Positions 1 through 10,506 of a stretch of DNA of 64,000 nt are shown one piece after another. Made by a program: the position numbers and the translations under genes. Source of the stretch: Lactococcus allomyrinae (GTDB lineage: Bacteria > Bacillota > Bacilli > Lactobacillales > Streptococcaceae); assembly GCF_003627095.1 (NCBI RefSeq), contig NZ_CP032627.1, positions 1,240,001 through 1,304,000 on the forward strand, given 5' to 3'. The stretch's first letter is position 1, and each line of letters starts with the position of its first letter. The notes below the pieces were generated by a model that searched no databases, had not been told where the DNA came from, and saw only the letters and a program-made list of their open reading frames with translations.

Positions 1-380
1 ATCGTTCCGTGTTCGCGAACAATCTTTGTGATTGCTCGCGTATCTATACCTGAGATACCAGGGATATTTTTTGCTTTAAGAAACTCATCAAGAGACATTT
101 GCATCCGCCAATTCGAAGGACGACGCGCTGCTTCATGAACAACTATTGCCTTACAAGTCGGGTGGATAGATTCGTAGTCATCACGATTCACACCATAATT
201 ACCAATAATTGGATAGGTAAACGTTAGAATTTGCCCATTGTAAGATTGATCGGTGATTGATTCTTGGTAACCTGTCATCCCAGTACTAAAAACCAGCTCT
301 CCCGTTACATCAAGGTTTGCCCCAATCGCCTCTCCCTCAAAAATTGTGCCATCTTCCAAGATTAAGAGTCTCTTGCTCAT
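1..380 (-). CDS. carA: carbamoyl-phosphate synthase small subunit, N-terminal part (runs off the window)
   Basis: The reading frame from an ATG at 380 encodes [20 protein letters not shown] followed by the typical CarA N-terminal domain ([36 protein letters not shown]). About 126 residues are present; the glutaminase domain lies beyond the left edge. CarA supplies ammonia from glutamine to the large subunit, which makes carbamoyl phosphate for PyrB and for arginine synthesis. An AAAAGAG ribosome site precedes tandem ATG codons at 383 and 380; the second has the better spacing. Gene order pyrR-pyrP-pyrB-carA matches the known Lactococcus lactis operon. The 263-bp gap to pyrB has a TATAAT at 421-426 but no convincing -35. 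Confidence 0.93.
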   Translation of the reverse strand, partial: MSKRLLILEDGTIFEGEAIGANLDVTGELVFSTGMTGYQESITDQSYNGQILTFTYPIIGNYGVNRDDYESIHPTCKAIVVHEAARRPSNWRMQMSLDEFLKAKNIPGISGIDTRAITKIVREHGT

Positions 381-643
381 CATTATCTCTTTTCTGTTCT
401 TATTTTCCGTATTTGAAGTGATTATAGTCACCTGCTTCACACTAACTAGCTTCAGCAATGTGTGTCATGCCGTTCATTATGAAGTTTGAAATATCATCTG
501 ACTAATCAAGGTTTCACTCATCCACCCAATTAGAATTCAAGTCTATTATTCTACATTTAGATATTATGCAAGACACAATTTAATTTCTAAGTATAAGGAG
601 ATGAAATTAAATGATATTGCCTTACTTTATAAGTACACTTATA

Positions 644-1651
644 TTAGACTATTGTTTCTAAGTTAGAACTTATTGCTCCCGAAATGCTTGCACCTACAAC
701 TTTTAGATTTTTTTCTTGTTTGATTTCATTTTGTTTTTGCATGATTGCCTCAAGAATTGCCATACGTGTGTAAACACCATTGCTCATTTGTTGAACAATA
801 CGACTTTGTGGACTTTCAACTAAATTATCCGAAATTTCTACATCACGGTTTACTGGTGCTGGATGCATGATGATTGCCGTTGGTTTAAGCAATCTAGCTC
901 TTTCTTCAGTCAAACCAAATTGTCTATGATAAGATTCTTTTGAGAAAACTTCTCCACTTGAGTGGCGTTCATGTTGAACACGTAGTAACATATGAACATC
1001 CAGTTCAGGAAGGATACGGTCAAGGTTGGCATAATGTCCGTAGGCATCAAATTCTTCACTGTACCATGCTGCTGGACCTGTGAAATAAAGCTTCGCTCCC
1101 AATTTTTTAAGCATCATCATGTTTGATTTTGCAACACGTGAATGTGTCAAATCACCAGAGATTGCAATTTTTAAACCTTCAAATCTGCCGAATTCTTCAT
1201 AAATCGTCATCAAGTCAAGTAAACATTGGCTTGGATGTTGACCTGAACCATCTCCACCATTGACAATGGCACAAGTGATATTTTCAGAATTGACAAGTTC
1301 TTCATAGTAATGTTCGACACCTGAGCGGATAACGCAAACTTCAACACCTAAAGCACACAGTGTCAATACTGTATCATAAAGTGTTTCTCCCTTGCTGATT
1401 GAACTGGCTTGGGCATCAAATTCAAGGACGTCCAATCCCAGTTTTCGTTCAGCAATATGGAAACTGTGGTGAGTTCGTGTACTGTTTTCAAAGAATAAAT
1501 TTGAGGCAAAAGTCTGTTTAGGTAGATTAAATTCTGCTGTACCTGATTTATGGGCCTGCGCTCTTTTGATTAATGCCATCACTTCTTCAGTACTTAGATT
1601 TTCCATTGTTGTGAGGTTTGACAAACTTACTAATCCGTTTTTTACTGACAT
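644..1651 (-). CDS. pyrB: aspartate carbamoyltransferase catalytic chain
   Basis: Condenses carbamoyl phosphate with aspartate, the first committed step of UMP synthesis, in the cytoplasm. The 335-residue protein has the carbamoyl-phosphate loop STRT at 57-60, the SISKGET substrate loop around 83-90, HPSQ at 139-142 and [10 protein letters not shown] near residue 265. A tail of some 25 residues after the usual C-terminal helix (from QKQNEIKQ on) makes it longer than the ~310 residues usual in this family. The ATG at 1651 follows an AGGAG ribosome site. It is third in the pyrRPB-carA operon, and its 182-nt leader carries an element shared with the pyrP leader. Confidence 0.96.
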   Translation of the reverse strand: MSVKNGLVSLSNLTTMENLSTEEVMALIKRAQAHKSGTAEFNLPKQTFASNLFFENSTRTHHSFHIAERKLGLDVLEFDAQASSISKGETLYDTVLTLCALGVEVCVIRSGVEHYYEELVNSENITCAIVNGGDGSGQHPSQCLLDLMTIYEEFGRFEGLKIAISGDLTHSRVAKSNMMMLKKLGAKLYFTGPAAWYSEEFDAYGHYANLDRILPELDVHMLLRVQHERHSSGEVFSKESYHRQFGLTEERARLLKPTAIIMHPAPVNRDVEISDNLVESPQSRIVQQMSNGVYTRMAILEAIMQKQNEIKQEKNLKVVGASISGAISSNLETIV

Positions 1652-1833
1652 ATTAGGTCTCCTTTACCCTAACTGAGCGCTCTCGGTCGCTACAGTTTGT
1701 TTTGACAATTTTGATTTGATTATATTTGATGCTGTCAGTACACTGACAGACTTATCAACTGCACTGATAAAACTTTTATTTGCCGATTCAATGTTTGTGT
1801 TAGGCGCATTGAACTGACAGAGTTATCGCCAGC
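1652..1833 (-). promoter_or_regulatory. pyrB leader with candidate PyrR-responsive element
   Basis: A 38-nt block at 1783-1820 is nearly identical to one at 3206-3243 in the pyrP leader. Its arms TTCAATG and CATTGAA can pair across a 13-nt loop. Further along the transcript come TTATCA/TGATAA and CTGTCAG/CTGACAG hairpins. In L. lactis the pyrR, pyrP and pyrB leaders are known PyrR attenuators; here only the pyrR leader shows the canonical PyrR motif and a U-tracted terminator, so the role of this one is inferred. Confidence 0.55.
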
Positions 1834-3126
1834 TTATTGTTCACTGACATCTTTTGGTAAAACTAGATTCAAGACAATCCCAAGAATCGTTGCAATGGCT
1901 ACTGATGAGATTTGCAGATTTTGCGTAATATTGATAATCATACCGCCAATCCCAATGACTAGAACAACTGAGCTGATAAGAAGGTTGCGCTTAATATCAA
2001 AGTTTACTTTATTTTCTACTAAAATCTTTAAGCCCGATGCTGCGATAACACCGAAGAGTGCAATGGATGCTCCACCAATCACTGGCGCTGGAATAGATTG
2101 CAGTAACGCTGTAATCTTACCGACAAACGAAACAACTACAGCGAGAACTGCCGCTCCTGCAATAACATAGATAGAGTGAATCTTCGTAATTGCCATTACT
2201 CCAATATTTTCACCGTAGGAAGTTACTGGCGGCGCACCGAGGAAACCAGCGATAATCTGTGCGACACCATCACCACTCAGTGTTTTTTCAAGTCCTGGCT
2301 CTTGGAAGTAATCTTTCTTTGTTAGAGAATTTAGAACCATGATGTGTCCAAAATGTTCAGTCATTGTGACAAATGCAATGGGTGCCATTGTCAAAATAGC
2401 CGATGGATAAAATGCCCAATGATAACTTACAAAAGGAATGACTACTGGTGGAAGGTCAAGCCACTTTGCGTGAGCGAGTCCAGTAAATGAAACGATATCT
2501 GAACCAGTAATTTTTCCAATAATAATCGCTGCAACATAACCTGTAATAATCCCAAGTAAGATAGGTACAACAGAAAGAAAACCTCTTCCATAAATACTAT
2601 AAATTACAATTGCTAACACTGTAATCAAAGCAATGATGATATAAGATAAGCTATATCCTGTCTGCGCTCCTGCATTGGTATACATTGCATCATTAATTGC
2701 AGTTGGAGCTAATGAAAGTCCAATGACCATAACAATTGGTCCTACCACAATCGGTGGTAAAACTTTATCAATCCAGCCTTTACCTGCAAACTTGACGATG
2801 AGAGCTACCACTAAATAAACTAAACCACCTGTCATTGCTCCTTGCGCAATTGCAGGCATTCCTCCATTTTTCATCAGTAGTGTCATCGCACCAATATAGG
2901 CAAATGATGACCCCATGTAAGCAGGAACTTTAAACTTCGTCACACTCATGTGAGCTAAGGTACCAAGCCCAGAACTCAGTAAGGCAATGGCCGGATTGAT
3001 ACCAACAAGAATCGGCACCAAGACGGTTGAGCCAAACATAGCAAAGAGGTGCTGGAAGGAAAGCCCAAACCACTGTCCTGCTCCTGGTTTTTCGTCTACT
3101 TTCAAAATAATATCGTTATCGTTCAA
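1834..3126 (-). CDS. pyrP: uracil permease (NCS2 family)
   Basis: Uracil:H+ symporter of the inner membrane. The 430-residue sequence is a run of hydrophobic segments typical of the nucleobase-ascorbate transporter fold, with family signatures GLSFQHLFAMFGSTVLVPIL near the N-terminus, TEHFGH and GAPPVTSYGENIGVMA in the middle. It lies between pyrR and pyrB in the pyrimidine operon, which supports uracil as substrate. The ATG at 3126 is preceded by an AGGAG-type ribosome site. Length is normal for the family. Confidence 0.95.
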   Translation of the reverse strand: MNDNDIILKVDEKPGAGQWFGLSFQHLFAMFGSTVLVPILVGINPAIALLSSGLGTLAHMSVTKFKVPAYMGSSFAYIGAMTLLMKNGGMPAIAQGAMTGGLVYLVVALIVKFAGKGWIDKVLPPIVVGPIVMVIGLSLAPTAINDAMYTNAGAQTGYSLSYIIIALITVLAIVIYSIYGRGFLSVVPILLGIITGYVAAIIIGKITGSDIVSFTGLAHAKWLDLPPVVIPFVSYHWAFYPSAILTMAPIAFVTMTEHFGHIMVLNSLTKKDYFQEPGLEKTLSGDGVAQIIAGFLGAPPVTSYGENIGVMAITKIHSIYVIAGAAVLAVVVSFVGKITALLQSIPAPVIGGASIALFGVIAASGLKILVENKVNFDIKRNLLISSVVLVIGIGGMIINITQNLQISSVAIATILGIVLNLVLPKDVSEQ

Positions 3127-3257
3127 TTTTTTCTCCTGTCAGTAACTTCTTAATGCTGTCAGTATACTGAAAGCTTTGTTAGTATGCTAACAGAGCTTTC
3201 TTACACCGATTCAATGCTTCTGTCAGGTACATTGAACTGACAGACTTTTATCAAAAC
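3127..3257 (-). promoter_or_regulatory. pyrP leader with candidate PyrR-responsive element
   Basis: Holds the 38-nt block (3206-3243) repeated in the pyrB leader. Downstream in the transcript is a strong hairpin with arms AAAGCT..GTTAG and CTAAC..AGCTTT (about 3171-3200), then a palindrome near 3148-3165. Neither hairpin is followed by a U-tract, so this is not a textbook intrinsic terminator. Confidence 0.55.
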
Positions 3258-3773
3258 TTAACGTTCAATCAAAATGCTATCAGTACCATCGTGTTCTGAC
3301 ATTTGTACGATAATTTCTTCTTCGCGAGCAGTTGGAATATTTTTCCCTACATAGTCTGCACGAATAGGTAATTCACGGTGCCCTCTATCTACAAGGACAG
3401 CTAATTGCACACGTGCTGGACGACCAATTTTTACCAGACCATCAATTGCGGCGCGAATTGTACGTCCTGTATAGAGCACATCATCAACGAGGATAATGTC
3501 TTTACCTGTGATATCTACATCAATGTCTGTGGTATCTTTTTCTGCTTGCTTATCATCACGAAATGGTCGTGTATCAAGCTCTCCAAAAGGAATCTCAAGC
3601 CCTTCAAGTTGTTGCAGGCGTTCCTGAATCCTTTTTGCCAGATAAACACCCCTTGTCTTGATTCCAACAAGAACCAACTTATCCAAATCTTTGTTACGCT
3701 CAATGATTTCATAAGTAATCCGTGTAATCGCACGTTTCATTGTGATTTCATCAATAATTTCTTTTTTTGCCAT
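3258..3773 (-). CDS. pyrR: bifunctional pyrimidine attenuation regulator / uracil phosphoribosyltransferase
   Basis: PyrR binds UMP and nascent pyr leader RNA, stabilising the anti-antiterminator so that terminators form; it also has weak UPRTase activity. The 171-residue protein has the type I PRTase PRPP loop [13 protein letters not shown] near residues 93-105 and the conserved [28 protein letters not shown] block. It is the first gene of the operon. The ATG at 3773 follows an AAAGGAG ribosome site, and the 5' leader has a recognisable PyrR target and attenuator. Confidence 0.96.
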   Translation of the reverse strand: MAKKEIIDEITMKRAITRITYEIIERNKDLDKLVLVGIKTRGVYLAKRIQERLQQLEGLEIPFGELDTRPFRDDKQAEKDTTDIDVDITGKDIILVDDVLYTGRTIRAAIDGLVKIGRPARVQLAVLVDRGHRELPIRADYVGKNIPTAREEEIIVQMSEHDGTDSILIER

Positions 3774-3875
3774 CTTTAACTCCTTTGCTTTAAGAGGTGA
3801 ATCCTGTTGATTAAGACGCTCGCTAAAACTTTATTCAAGCTCTAGCACTTCGACAATTTTTTACAGTTTGATTTG

Positions 3876-3910
3876 TAAAAACAAAAATCCTGCATCCATC
3901 AGAATGCAGG
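3876..3910 (-). terminator. pyrR leader attenuator terminator
   Basis: On the minus strand, arms CCTGCAT and ATGCAGG (3889-3910) are followed by a T-rich tract at 3876-3888. It lies between the pyr promoter and pyrR, so it is best read as the terminator arm of the PyrR attenuator. Confidence 0.85.
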
Positions 3911-3972
3911 TATAGTATCAGAAAATGGACGCTGTCCACCGTTTTATTACTTTGTTATTTTCTGACCTTGCC

Positions 3973-3990
3973 TGCCTCTCTGGACAACCT
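3973..3990 (-). promoter_or_regulatory. PyrR-binding loop in pyrR leader RNA
   Basis: The transcript reads AGGTTGTCCAGAGAGGC a few bases after the predicted start. This fits the published PyrR target consensus ARUCCNGNGAGGYU, with arms that can pair with the following GGCAGGCAAGG region. Confidence 0.8.
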
Positions 3991-4004
3991 TAAAGGTTTA
4001 AAAT

Positions 4005-4033
4005 ATTATAGCAAATTTATATTTTTTTGTCAA
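4005..4033 (-). promoter_or_regulatory. promoter of the pyrRPB-carA operon
   Basis: A consensus -35 TTGACA (4028-4033) and -10 TATAAT (4005-4010) are separated by exactly 17 bp on the minus strand. The predicted start is near 3998, giving a leader of about 225 nt before pyrR. Confidence 0.9.
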
Positions 4034-4053
4034 AGATATTTTGATAAAAGTTT

Positions 4054-4065
4054 GTCAGTACTGAC
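4054..4065. repeat. 12-bp palindrome GTCAG[TC][AG]CTGAC, first exact copy of a dispersed family
   Basis: Exact copies of this core start at 4054, 4709, 5412, 12173, 14194, 21341, 21437, 22103, 30702, 38430, 41454, 43327, 45465, 51334, 51579, 54683, 55150, 59519, 59669, 61389 and 61721. Most extend to CTGTCAG..CTGACAGAA. Those at 4054, 14194, 41454, 43327 and 54683 are intergenic and the rest lie inside genes. Many half-sites and spaced pairs (for example 1732-1749, 11770-11790, 28681-28703, 30907-30920, 53075-53092, 62289-62309) belong to the same family. The function is unknown. Confidence 0.9.
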
Positions 4066-4078
4066 AGAAAATATTTTG

Positions 4079-5944
4079 CTAATCATAATACCCGTCAGCG
4101 ACCATCAATTCAATCAAGCGCTTAATAAATTCATCGCTTGTTTGACTTCTTCGCAAAAAATTCACATGATATTCTTCAACAAGTATTTCAATAATTCTTG
4201 GAAATATACGATTAAAATCATGTGAATCTGCTGGATTTATCGCCATCGCCAGAATCAATTTTATTGACTGTTCATCCCAGTAAAGCGGCTGAACTGGTTT
4301 TAATACAAGAAATCCAGTTTTCTTTCCTTCGTATCTGATGGTATGAGGAAGTGCGACACCGCTTGTAAAGGCAGTCGATGCCATTTTTTCCCTCTCAAAT
4401 AATCGTTGGGTATAATGATGATCAGTAAATCCCTTTTCGAAAAACCACTGTCCAATGAAGCTGAACACTTCTTCTTTTGATTCTACTTTTTCCAGTGCTA
4501 TGCACGCTTCTTTTTGAATTAATTTTGGTAAAAATTCTTCTAAAAAGTGTAAATAACGCTTTTGTTTGGTGCGTTCAATTCCTTTGCGAATTCTTACGAA
4601 ATCACGTTCTCTTAAAAATTCTTGGATAAAAACGACTTCTGCATCATAATCGAAAAATTTTTTCTCTGACGAAATAATAAACTCAACGCTGTCAGTATTT
4701 TTTATTTCGTCAGCACTGACAAAAAGTAATTCATCACCAAAGCGTGATTCCAATAAGACTTGAATCTGATTTTCTCTCTCTAAATAGTCTGAGCCAACAA
4801 GCAAAGTATGAATTTTTTCCGCATTTTTCTTTTGCTCATCCAAAAAAGAACCAATATGCAACGCCAAAAAAGCAATTTCATCCTCAGCAATCTCAATTTT
4901 CAAATCCGTTGCGATCAACGAAGACAAATATACTGCAACATCAAACAAAGCAGGATAACGCATCTTAATCTCTAAGGCACTCAGATTTCGCTTAACTTTT
5001 TTATTTTTTACTCGATTATAAAGATTTTGAGTATGAAGTAACAGACGATTTAAAAACTGTTGGTCAGTAAAATCAATCAGGAATACACTACTTAATTCTT
5101 CCAATGCCCGATGAAGACTAGCCGAAACATTTTTTGACACATAATTAGAAACTTCAACTTCACGATGCCCTCGCTCGCCATCGCATAACAAAGCCAGCTC
5201 AAACTTATCCTCCTGCGCCAGCTCAAGATGATAGTGATCAAAAATAGACTCTGCAATTTTTTCAATCATTGGCAAAGATGGACTTGAAAACACCTTAGAC
5301 TCATCCTGCCATTTCTGATTAAGTACAATAATCAGGTGCAAAATAAAATTCTGAAAAAAATATTGATTCACATGAAAATTAAATTCGTCAAAAACCTGCT
5401 GACAGATTTCTGTCAGCACTGACAACGGAATTTCTCCTAAAAATTGCTGCATTTCACCTTCCAGAGAAGGTGCATCACCATTTTTCTTACGAATGAGTGT
5501 CATGATAAGTAGCCGTTTCGCCTCTTGAGTCCCTGTCAAATAATAGCGAAACTCATGCTGCTTAATCATCAATTGATAATCCTGCATTAACTCTTGCAAC
5601 GCTGACATATCCTGACGAATGGTTGATTCCGACACCAAAAGCTCCTCTGCCAAATCAAATAAATCTACTCCATCGTCACCTTTTTGCAGTAAATAACGTA
5701 AAATAGAAAATCTGCGCCCATCCACCGATTCATCCACTTTTGGCACCTCAAAATACTGCCAATTATATCGGTAGCCCTCCCGACTACTTTCCACCAAATC
5801 AGGCACATCATCATTAAGTTGTTTCACATAATACCTGATGCTTCGATTTGTGACACCTAATATTTTTGCTAAATCCGAACTCGAAACAAACTGCTCCTTC
5901 TTCTGATTTTTTAGATAATCTAAAAGAATTTCTTTCTTTTTCAT
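4079..5944 (-). CDS. LicR/BglG-type PTS-regulated transcriptional activator (HTH-PRD-EIIB-EIIA)
   Basis: Predicted regulator of the adjacent cellobiose-type PTS operon. The 621 residues begin with a DeoR/HTH_11-type helix-turn-helix (SSSDLAKILGVTNRSIRYYV, about 22-41) and a second HTH (LAEELLVSESTIRQDMSAL). PRD domains follow, the second ending in AFLALHIGSFLDE, then a degenerate EIIB-like region (HTLLVGSDYLERENQIQ) without an obvious active cysteine. At the C-terminus is an EIIA domain with its histidine in GVALPHT (H534). In such proteins activity depends on phosphorylation by HPr and the cognate EIIB. The coding sequence carries two exact copies of the 12-bp palindrome, one of them encoding PLSVLTE. 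Its substrate is inferred from the neighbours only. Confidence 0.85.
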   Translation of the reverse strand: MKKKEILLDYLKNQKKEQFVSSSDLAKILGVTNRSIRYYVKQLNDDVPDLVESSREGYRYNWQYFEVPKVDESVDGRRFSILRYLLQKGDDGVDLFDLAEELLVSESTIRQDMSALQELMQDYQLMIKQHEFRYYLTGTQEAKRLLIMTLIRKKNGDAPSLEGEMQQFLGEIPLSVLTEICQQVFDEFNFHVNQYFFQNFILHLIIVLNQKWQDESKVFSSPSLPMIEKIAESIFDHYHLELAQEDKFELALLCDGERGHREVEVSNYVSKNVSASLHRALEELSSVFLIDFTDQQFLNRLLLHTQNLYNRVKNKKVKRNLSALEIKMRYPALFDVAVYLSSLIATDLKIEIAEDEIAFLALHIGSFLDEQKKNAEKIHTLLVGSDYLERENQIQVLLESRFGDELLFVSADEIKNTDSVEFIISSEKKFFDYDAEVVFIQEFLRERDFVRIRKGIERTKQKRYLHFLEEFLPKLIQKEACIALEKVESKEEVFSFIGQWFFEKGFTDHHYTQRLFEREKMASTAFTSGVALPHTIRYEGKKTGFLVLKPVQPLYWDEQSIKLILAMAINPADSHDFNRIFPRIIEILVEEYHVNFLRRSQTSDEFIKRLIELMVADGYYD

Positions 5945-6113
5945 CCTATTATCCCATTTTCATCATTTTCACAGTAAAATACCTGTCTATCCTATCTTTT
6001 GACATCCATACAAATTTATTCCAGCTATTTCGGAACTCTTAAAATCTTATTTCACAGCCTTTGAGTACCAACAATTTGGACACCCTCTCTTACAATCATA
6101 CCAAGTCAAGCTC

Positions 6114-6134
6114 AAAAAGGAGTTTAAAAACTCC

Positions 6135-6136
<2 letters not shown>
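6114..6136 (-). terminator. terminator of the cellobiose-type PTS operon
   Basis: Arms AAGGAGTTT and AAACTCCTT (6117-6136) followed on the minus strand by a T-run; the upstream arm overlaps the stop codon of the phospho-glucosidase gene. Confidence 0.8.
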
Positions 6137-7588
<1,452 letters not shown>

Positions 7589-7589
7589 A

Positions 7590-8843
7590 TTAATCCTCCT
7601 CGTCTTCGGCCCATTCTAAATCTTGTTGGACTGCTTGCTTATCATAAACTTTAAAAAATGGATAGTAAATTATCCATGAGATGGCAAAGATTGCCAATAC
7701 AAAGATAACTCCCGCAATAGATTTCGTAATTATCCACCCAGCAATAGGTGCTGGTGTGTACCACATTTGAAAAGGTTGCGATGGAATAGGAACAAGGTGA
7801 AGTTTCATTGACAACCATAACAATATTGGAGTAATTAAGCCAGTAATCCAAAATGGAATCATCAATATTGGATTAAACGCTATTGGAGCACCGAAGACAA
7901 GAGGTTCATTGATATTAAATACTGATGGAACAAGTGCCGCTTTCCCAATCATACGTAAACGTGATGATTTAGCAAGAAAAGCCATCATAATACACAATGC
8001 TAATGTCGCTCCGCCACCACCAATTAAAATTAATGTTGTAGCCTCTACAGTGAAAATATTTGTAGGTACTTGTCCCGCAGCAACAGCTGCTTGGTTTGCA
8101 GCAATACCAGGAAGCTCAATCGCATAAATTACAGGAGTCAATACCCAACTTGAAATACCAAAAGAATATAAGAATGAAAATCCAAGGAACATTAATATGG
8201 TCAGACCCCAGAAACTTTGTCCCAAATTAATCAGCGGACTGAATAATGAGTTAATTCCTGCATATAAGTTAAAGTGAAGTTGGAAAGTAAATAACCAACC
8301 TACTAGAAGAATAACGATAATTGGCAGCAAAGTGTTAAACCAAATTGCCACAAAGTCTGGAAGCCCCGAATCCTCCCCAATAAAATTAAATTTCGTAAAT
8401 AGATTCATGATAAAGGCAACAAATAAACCTGCAATTAACGCTGCAATCATACCGCCTGTACCAAACGAATTACTATCAAAAGTAATCGCACCTGTCGTTG
8501 CATTTAATTTAGGATAAATCAAGATTAAGAAAAATGCTAATCCCGCCAATCCTGCTTGTTTCGAGATTTCAACATGATTTTTATGTTTCATCACTGAATT
8601 TGGAATCAAATATGAAAGAAAAATTGAGAAGAGTCCAAATGAAAAAGTACCAATCATTGAAAAATCTGGAAAACCCTTGACGTAAATATTGACAAGGCTC
8701 AACACTGTAGCAAATGAACCAATCAAAATCATTGGCATTGCTGCCATAATTGCCTCTTGAATAGCTGCAATCCAAGCATTTTTTGCAAACTTATTTACTT
8801 TTGGTGCAAAACTGTCGGTCATCCAGCCCATAAAGTTGTTCAT
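7590..8843 (-). CDS. PTS cellobiose/lichenan-type transporter subunit IIC
   Basis: Membrane channel of a lactose/cellobiose-family PTS. The protein is 417 residues if it starts at MNNFMGWMTDSF (ATG at 8843), where a GGAGG ribosome site sits 9 bases upstream; an upstream extension in the same frame overlaps the IIA gene and is unlikely. It has about ten hydrophobic segments, with family motifs FNINEPLVFGAPIAFNP and PIPSQPFQMWYTPAPIAGWI. The start lies one base after the IIA stop codon, so translation is probably coupled. Lac-family IIC proteins cannot be assigned to a particular beta-glucoside from sequence alone. Confidence 0.9.
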   Translation of the reverse strand: MNNFMGWMTDSFAPKVNKFAKNAWIAAIQEAIMAAMPMILIGSFATVLSLVNIYVKGFPDFSMIGTFSFGLFSIFLSYLIPNSVMKHKNHVEISKQAGLAGLAFFLILIYPKLNATTGAITFDSNSFGTGGMIAALIAGLFVAFIMNLFTKFNFIGEDSGLPDFVAIWFNTLLPIIVILLVGWLFTFQLHFNLYAGINSLFSPLINLGQSFWGLTILMFLGFSFLYSFGISSWVLTPVIYAIELPGIAANQAAVAAGQVPTNIFTVEATTLILIGGGGATLALCIMMAFLAKSSRLRMIGKAALVPSVFNINEPLVFGAPIAFNPILMIPFWITGLITPILLWLSMKLHLVPIPSQPFQMWYTPAPIAGWIITKSIAGVIFVLAIFAISWIIYYPFFKVYDKQAVQQDLEWAEDEED

Positions 8844-8844
8844 A

Positions 8845-9183
8845 TCATTTTTCCTCCAATCGTTTGTAGAGCTTGATAATTTCCTTGACAAGATTGTACT
8901 CTGTCTTTACAGTCATTACATGGTCTTGGGCATGACCAAATAATGAAGAATAAGGAATTTCAATCCCTTCTGCTTCTTTTTGTATGGTTGAGGTTTGAGC
9001 ATGATGCGCCTCTATAAGCTCATCATTTGCTTGTTTCATGAGTTGATTTGCTTCGTCAAATTGCCCTTCTGCTGCTTTATTTGCAGCTTGAAAGATAAAA
9101 TCACGTGCGTTCCCCGCATGGAGAATCGTACTCATTGAAACTATTGCTAACTCGTCACGATCTACGATTTCTTTTTCTTCCAT
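8845..9183 (-). CDS. PTS lactose/cellobiose-type subunit IIA
   Basis: Cytoplasmic phosphocarrier, 112 residues, all helical in its family. The phosphorylated histidine lies in the AHxxQT motif (AHHAQT, H60), followed by the conserved YSSLFGHAQDHVMT block that binds the trimer metal. Its ATG overlaps the IIB stop codon by one base and its TGA is one base from the IIC start, the tight coupling expected of a PTS operon. Confidence 0.93.
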   Translation of the reverse strand: MEEKEIVDRDELAIVSMSTILHAGNARDFIFQAANKAAEGQFDEANQLMKQANDELIEAHHAQTSTIQKEAEGIEIPYSSLFGHAQDHVMTVKTEYNLVKEIIKLYKRLEEK

Positions 9184-9500
9184 CAGTCTTCTCCTTCAAA
9201 CTGTTTTAGAGCAAATTGGACTAATCCTTTACCATCTAACGCTCCGTAGACACGCTGTGGGATAATGTTATATTTGACATGATTTGTTTCACAAAGTTCC
9301 TTGACTTCATCAATCATGTACTTTAAATGAGGAGCAACGAGAAGTAAATCAATGTCGGGTAAGGAAGCTTCAACCTCTGTTTCACTTTTTGCCTTAACTT
9401 CGATATCTGCACCGAGTTTCTTTGCCGCTTTACGTGCCGCTGCTGCCATAAATCCAGATGATGCACCTGCACCACAGGTCAATAATACTTGTTTTGTCAT
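9183..9500 (-). CDS. PTS lactose/cellobiose-type subunit IIB
   Basis: Receives phosphate from IIA on Cys9 in the loop LLTCGAGASSGFM and passes it to the sugar during transport. It has 105 residues, normal for stand-alone IIB. The VAPHLKYM and NIIPQRVYG blocks are typical of the family. First gene of the operon, with a GGAG ribosome site and an extended -10 promoter and a cre-like site upstream. Confidence 0.93.
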   Translation of the reverse strand: MTKQVLLTCGAGASSGFMAAAARKAAKKLGADIEVKAKSETEVEASLPDIDLLLVAPHLKYMIDEVKELCETNHVKYNIIPQRVYGALDGKGLVQFALKQFEGED

Positions 9501-9582
9501 TTTGTTCTCCTAAGATATTTAATTAACTTAATTTGTTTTCTTATTGAAGCAATAGGTAGAAAGCTATTGTTTCGATGATTTT

Positions 9583-9658
9583 ATTGTAGCAAAAGTTATT
9601 TTTTTCCTCTGCCAAATTTTTTTCCTGCTAAGCGGAAGTTTTTTTGAATGCGCTAACA
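9583..9658 (-). promoter_or_regulatory. PTS operon promoter with upstream cre-like site
   Basis: An extended -10, TGCTACAAT (hexamer at 9583-9588), stands upstream of the IIB gene with no good -35. At 9645-9658 is TGAATGCGCTAACA, which matches the cre consensus TGWNANCGNTNWCA at all but one position. It lies about 65 bp upstream of the start site, a place more often linked to CcpA activation or to binding by another regulator than to simple blocking. The rest of the 9501-9865 gap holds nothing else I recognise. Confidence 0.6.
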
Positions 9659-9865
9659 TCATCGATATGAGATTACTGAAGTTTTGAAAAATCGTAAACT
9701 ATAATTAAGCTGTTACGGGGAACACCACAGGCTTCCATAACTGACTGATTCATCTCGTGATAATAGCTGTATCTCACATTTTTGTAGTTAAAATCTTAAT
9801 ATCTTTACTAAATTTTTTAGTGGAACTTGTCTAAAACATATTATTTAATTTAAAGGAGAAATATA

Positions 9866-10135
9866 ATGACAGAAATAAATGATGCTACCACAGGTCCAAC
9901 AATACGTGAAGTAGGTGATACTGCTATTAGTGCACATACGACAGTTAACATTGAGGGAATGACTTGCACACATTGTGCAAACACCGTTGCCCAAGCTATT
10001 TTTGATGTTCCCGGTATTATTGCTGTTAAAGTTTTTTTGGAAGAAGGGAAAGCAATGTTTGATACAAATGCTGAGGTATCATTAACTGATATTTCCTTTT
10101 CAGTCGAAAAAGCTGGTTACAAACTTGTATTATAA
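9866..10135 (+). CDS. CopZ-like heavy-metal-associated (HMA) domain protein
   Basis: An 89-residue protein with one HMA domain; the copper-binding motif GMTCTHC places Cys34 and Cys37 in the usual loop. CopZ proteins carry Cu(I) to P-type ATPases or repressors. It has an N-terminal extension of about 25 residues ahead of the fold (TEINDATTGPTIREVG) that ordinary ~70-residue CopZ lacks. The ATG follows AAAGGAG. No copper ATPase or CopY lies next to it, so it is an orphan here, with its own terminator. Confidence 0.85.
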   Translation: MTEINDATTGPTIREVGDTAISAHTTVNIEGMTCTHCANTVAQAIFDVPGIIAVKVFLEEGKAMFDTNAEVSLTDISFSVEKAGYKLVL

Positions 10136-10186
10136 GGTTATTGAAATTTGTATCACTATTATTGATTGGATAAATAAATGAAAAAG

Positions 10187-10218
10187 CAGTCAAGAATCAC
10201 CATCCTTTGACTGTTTTT
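10187..10218 (+). terminator. terminator after the CopZ-like gene
   Basis: Arms CAGTCAA and TTGACTG (10188-10213) followed by TTTTT. Confidence 0.85.
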
Positions 10219-10374
10219 ATTGTATTAGTCAACCAAATATCCTACATTTATTTTTGGAGCTTCAGATTTTGATACTGTTTGGTTTATAAAAACTCCTTTT
10301 AGAATTAAAGTTTGGATAGACGCAAGGTGGTATACCTGCAATTATTAAATCTTCTAATACAGACTTAGAGATGA

Positions 10375-10505
10375 ACTAGTATAAACAAACAGATAAATGG
10401 TGCGGCGCAGAAGATGAAGCGAAAAAATTAAAAGTTGAAACAGTGTTACATCACATTGATCATATCTTCGAAACTGTTGGTTCACCAAAAATAACTTATT
10501 ATTGA
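10375..10505 (+). pseudogene. short coding remnant, possibly from an M19 membrane dipeptidase
   Basis: An open frame without a start codon ends in TGA at 10503-10505 and reads KWCGAEDEAKKLKVETVLHH then IDHIFETVG. The HHIDHIFETVG stretch resembles the HIDHIVxLVG segment of peptidase M19 dipeptidases; this is a weak, memory-based resemblance. The sequence just before it resembles the ends of intergenic repeats found elsewhere (GAACTAGTATAAA). The remainder of the 10136-10541 gap shows only the terminator above. Confidence 0.3.
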
Positions 10506-10506
10506 C

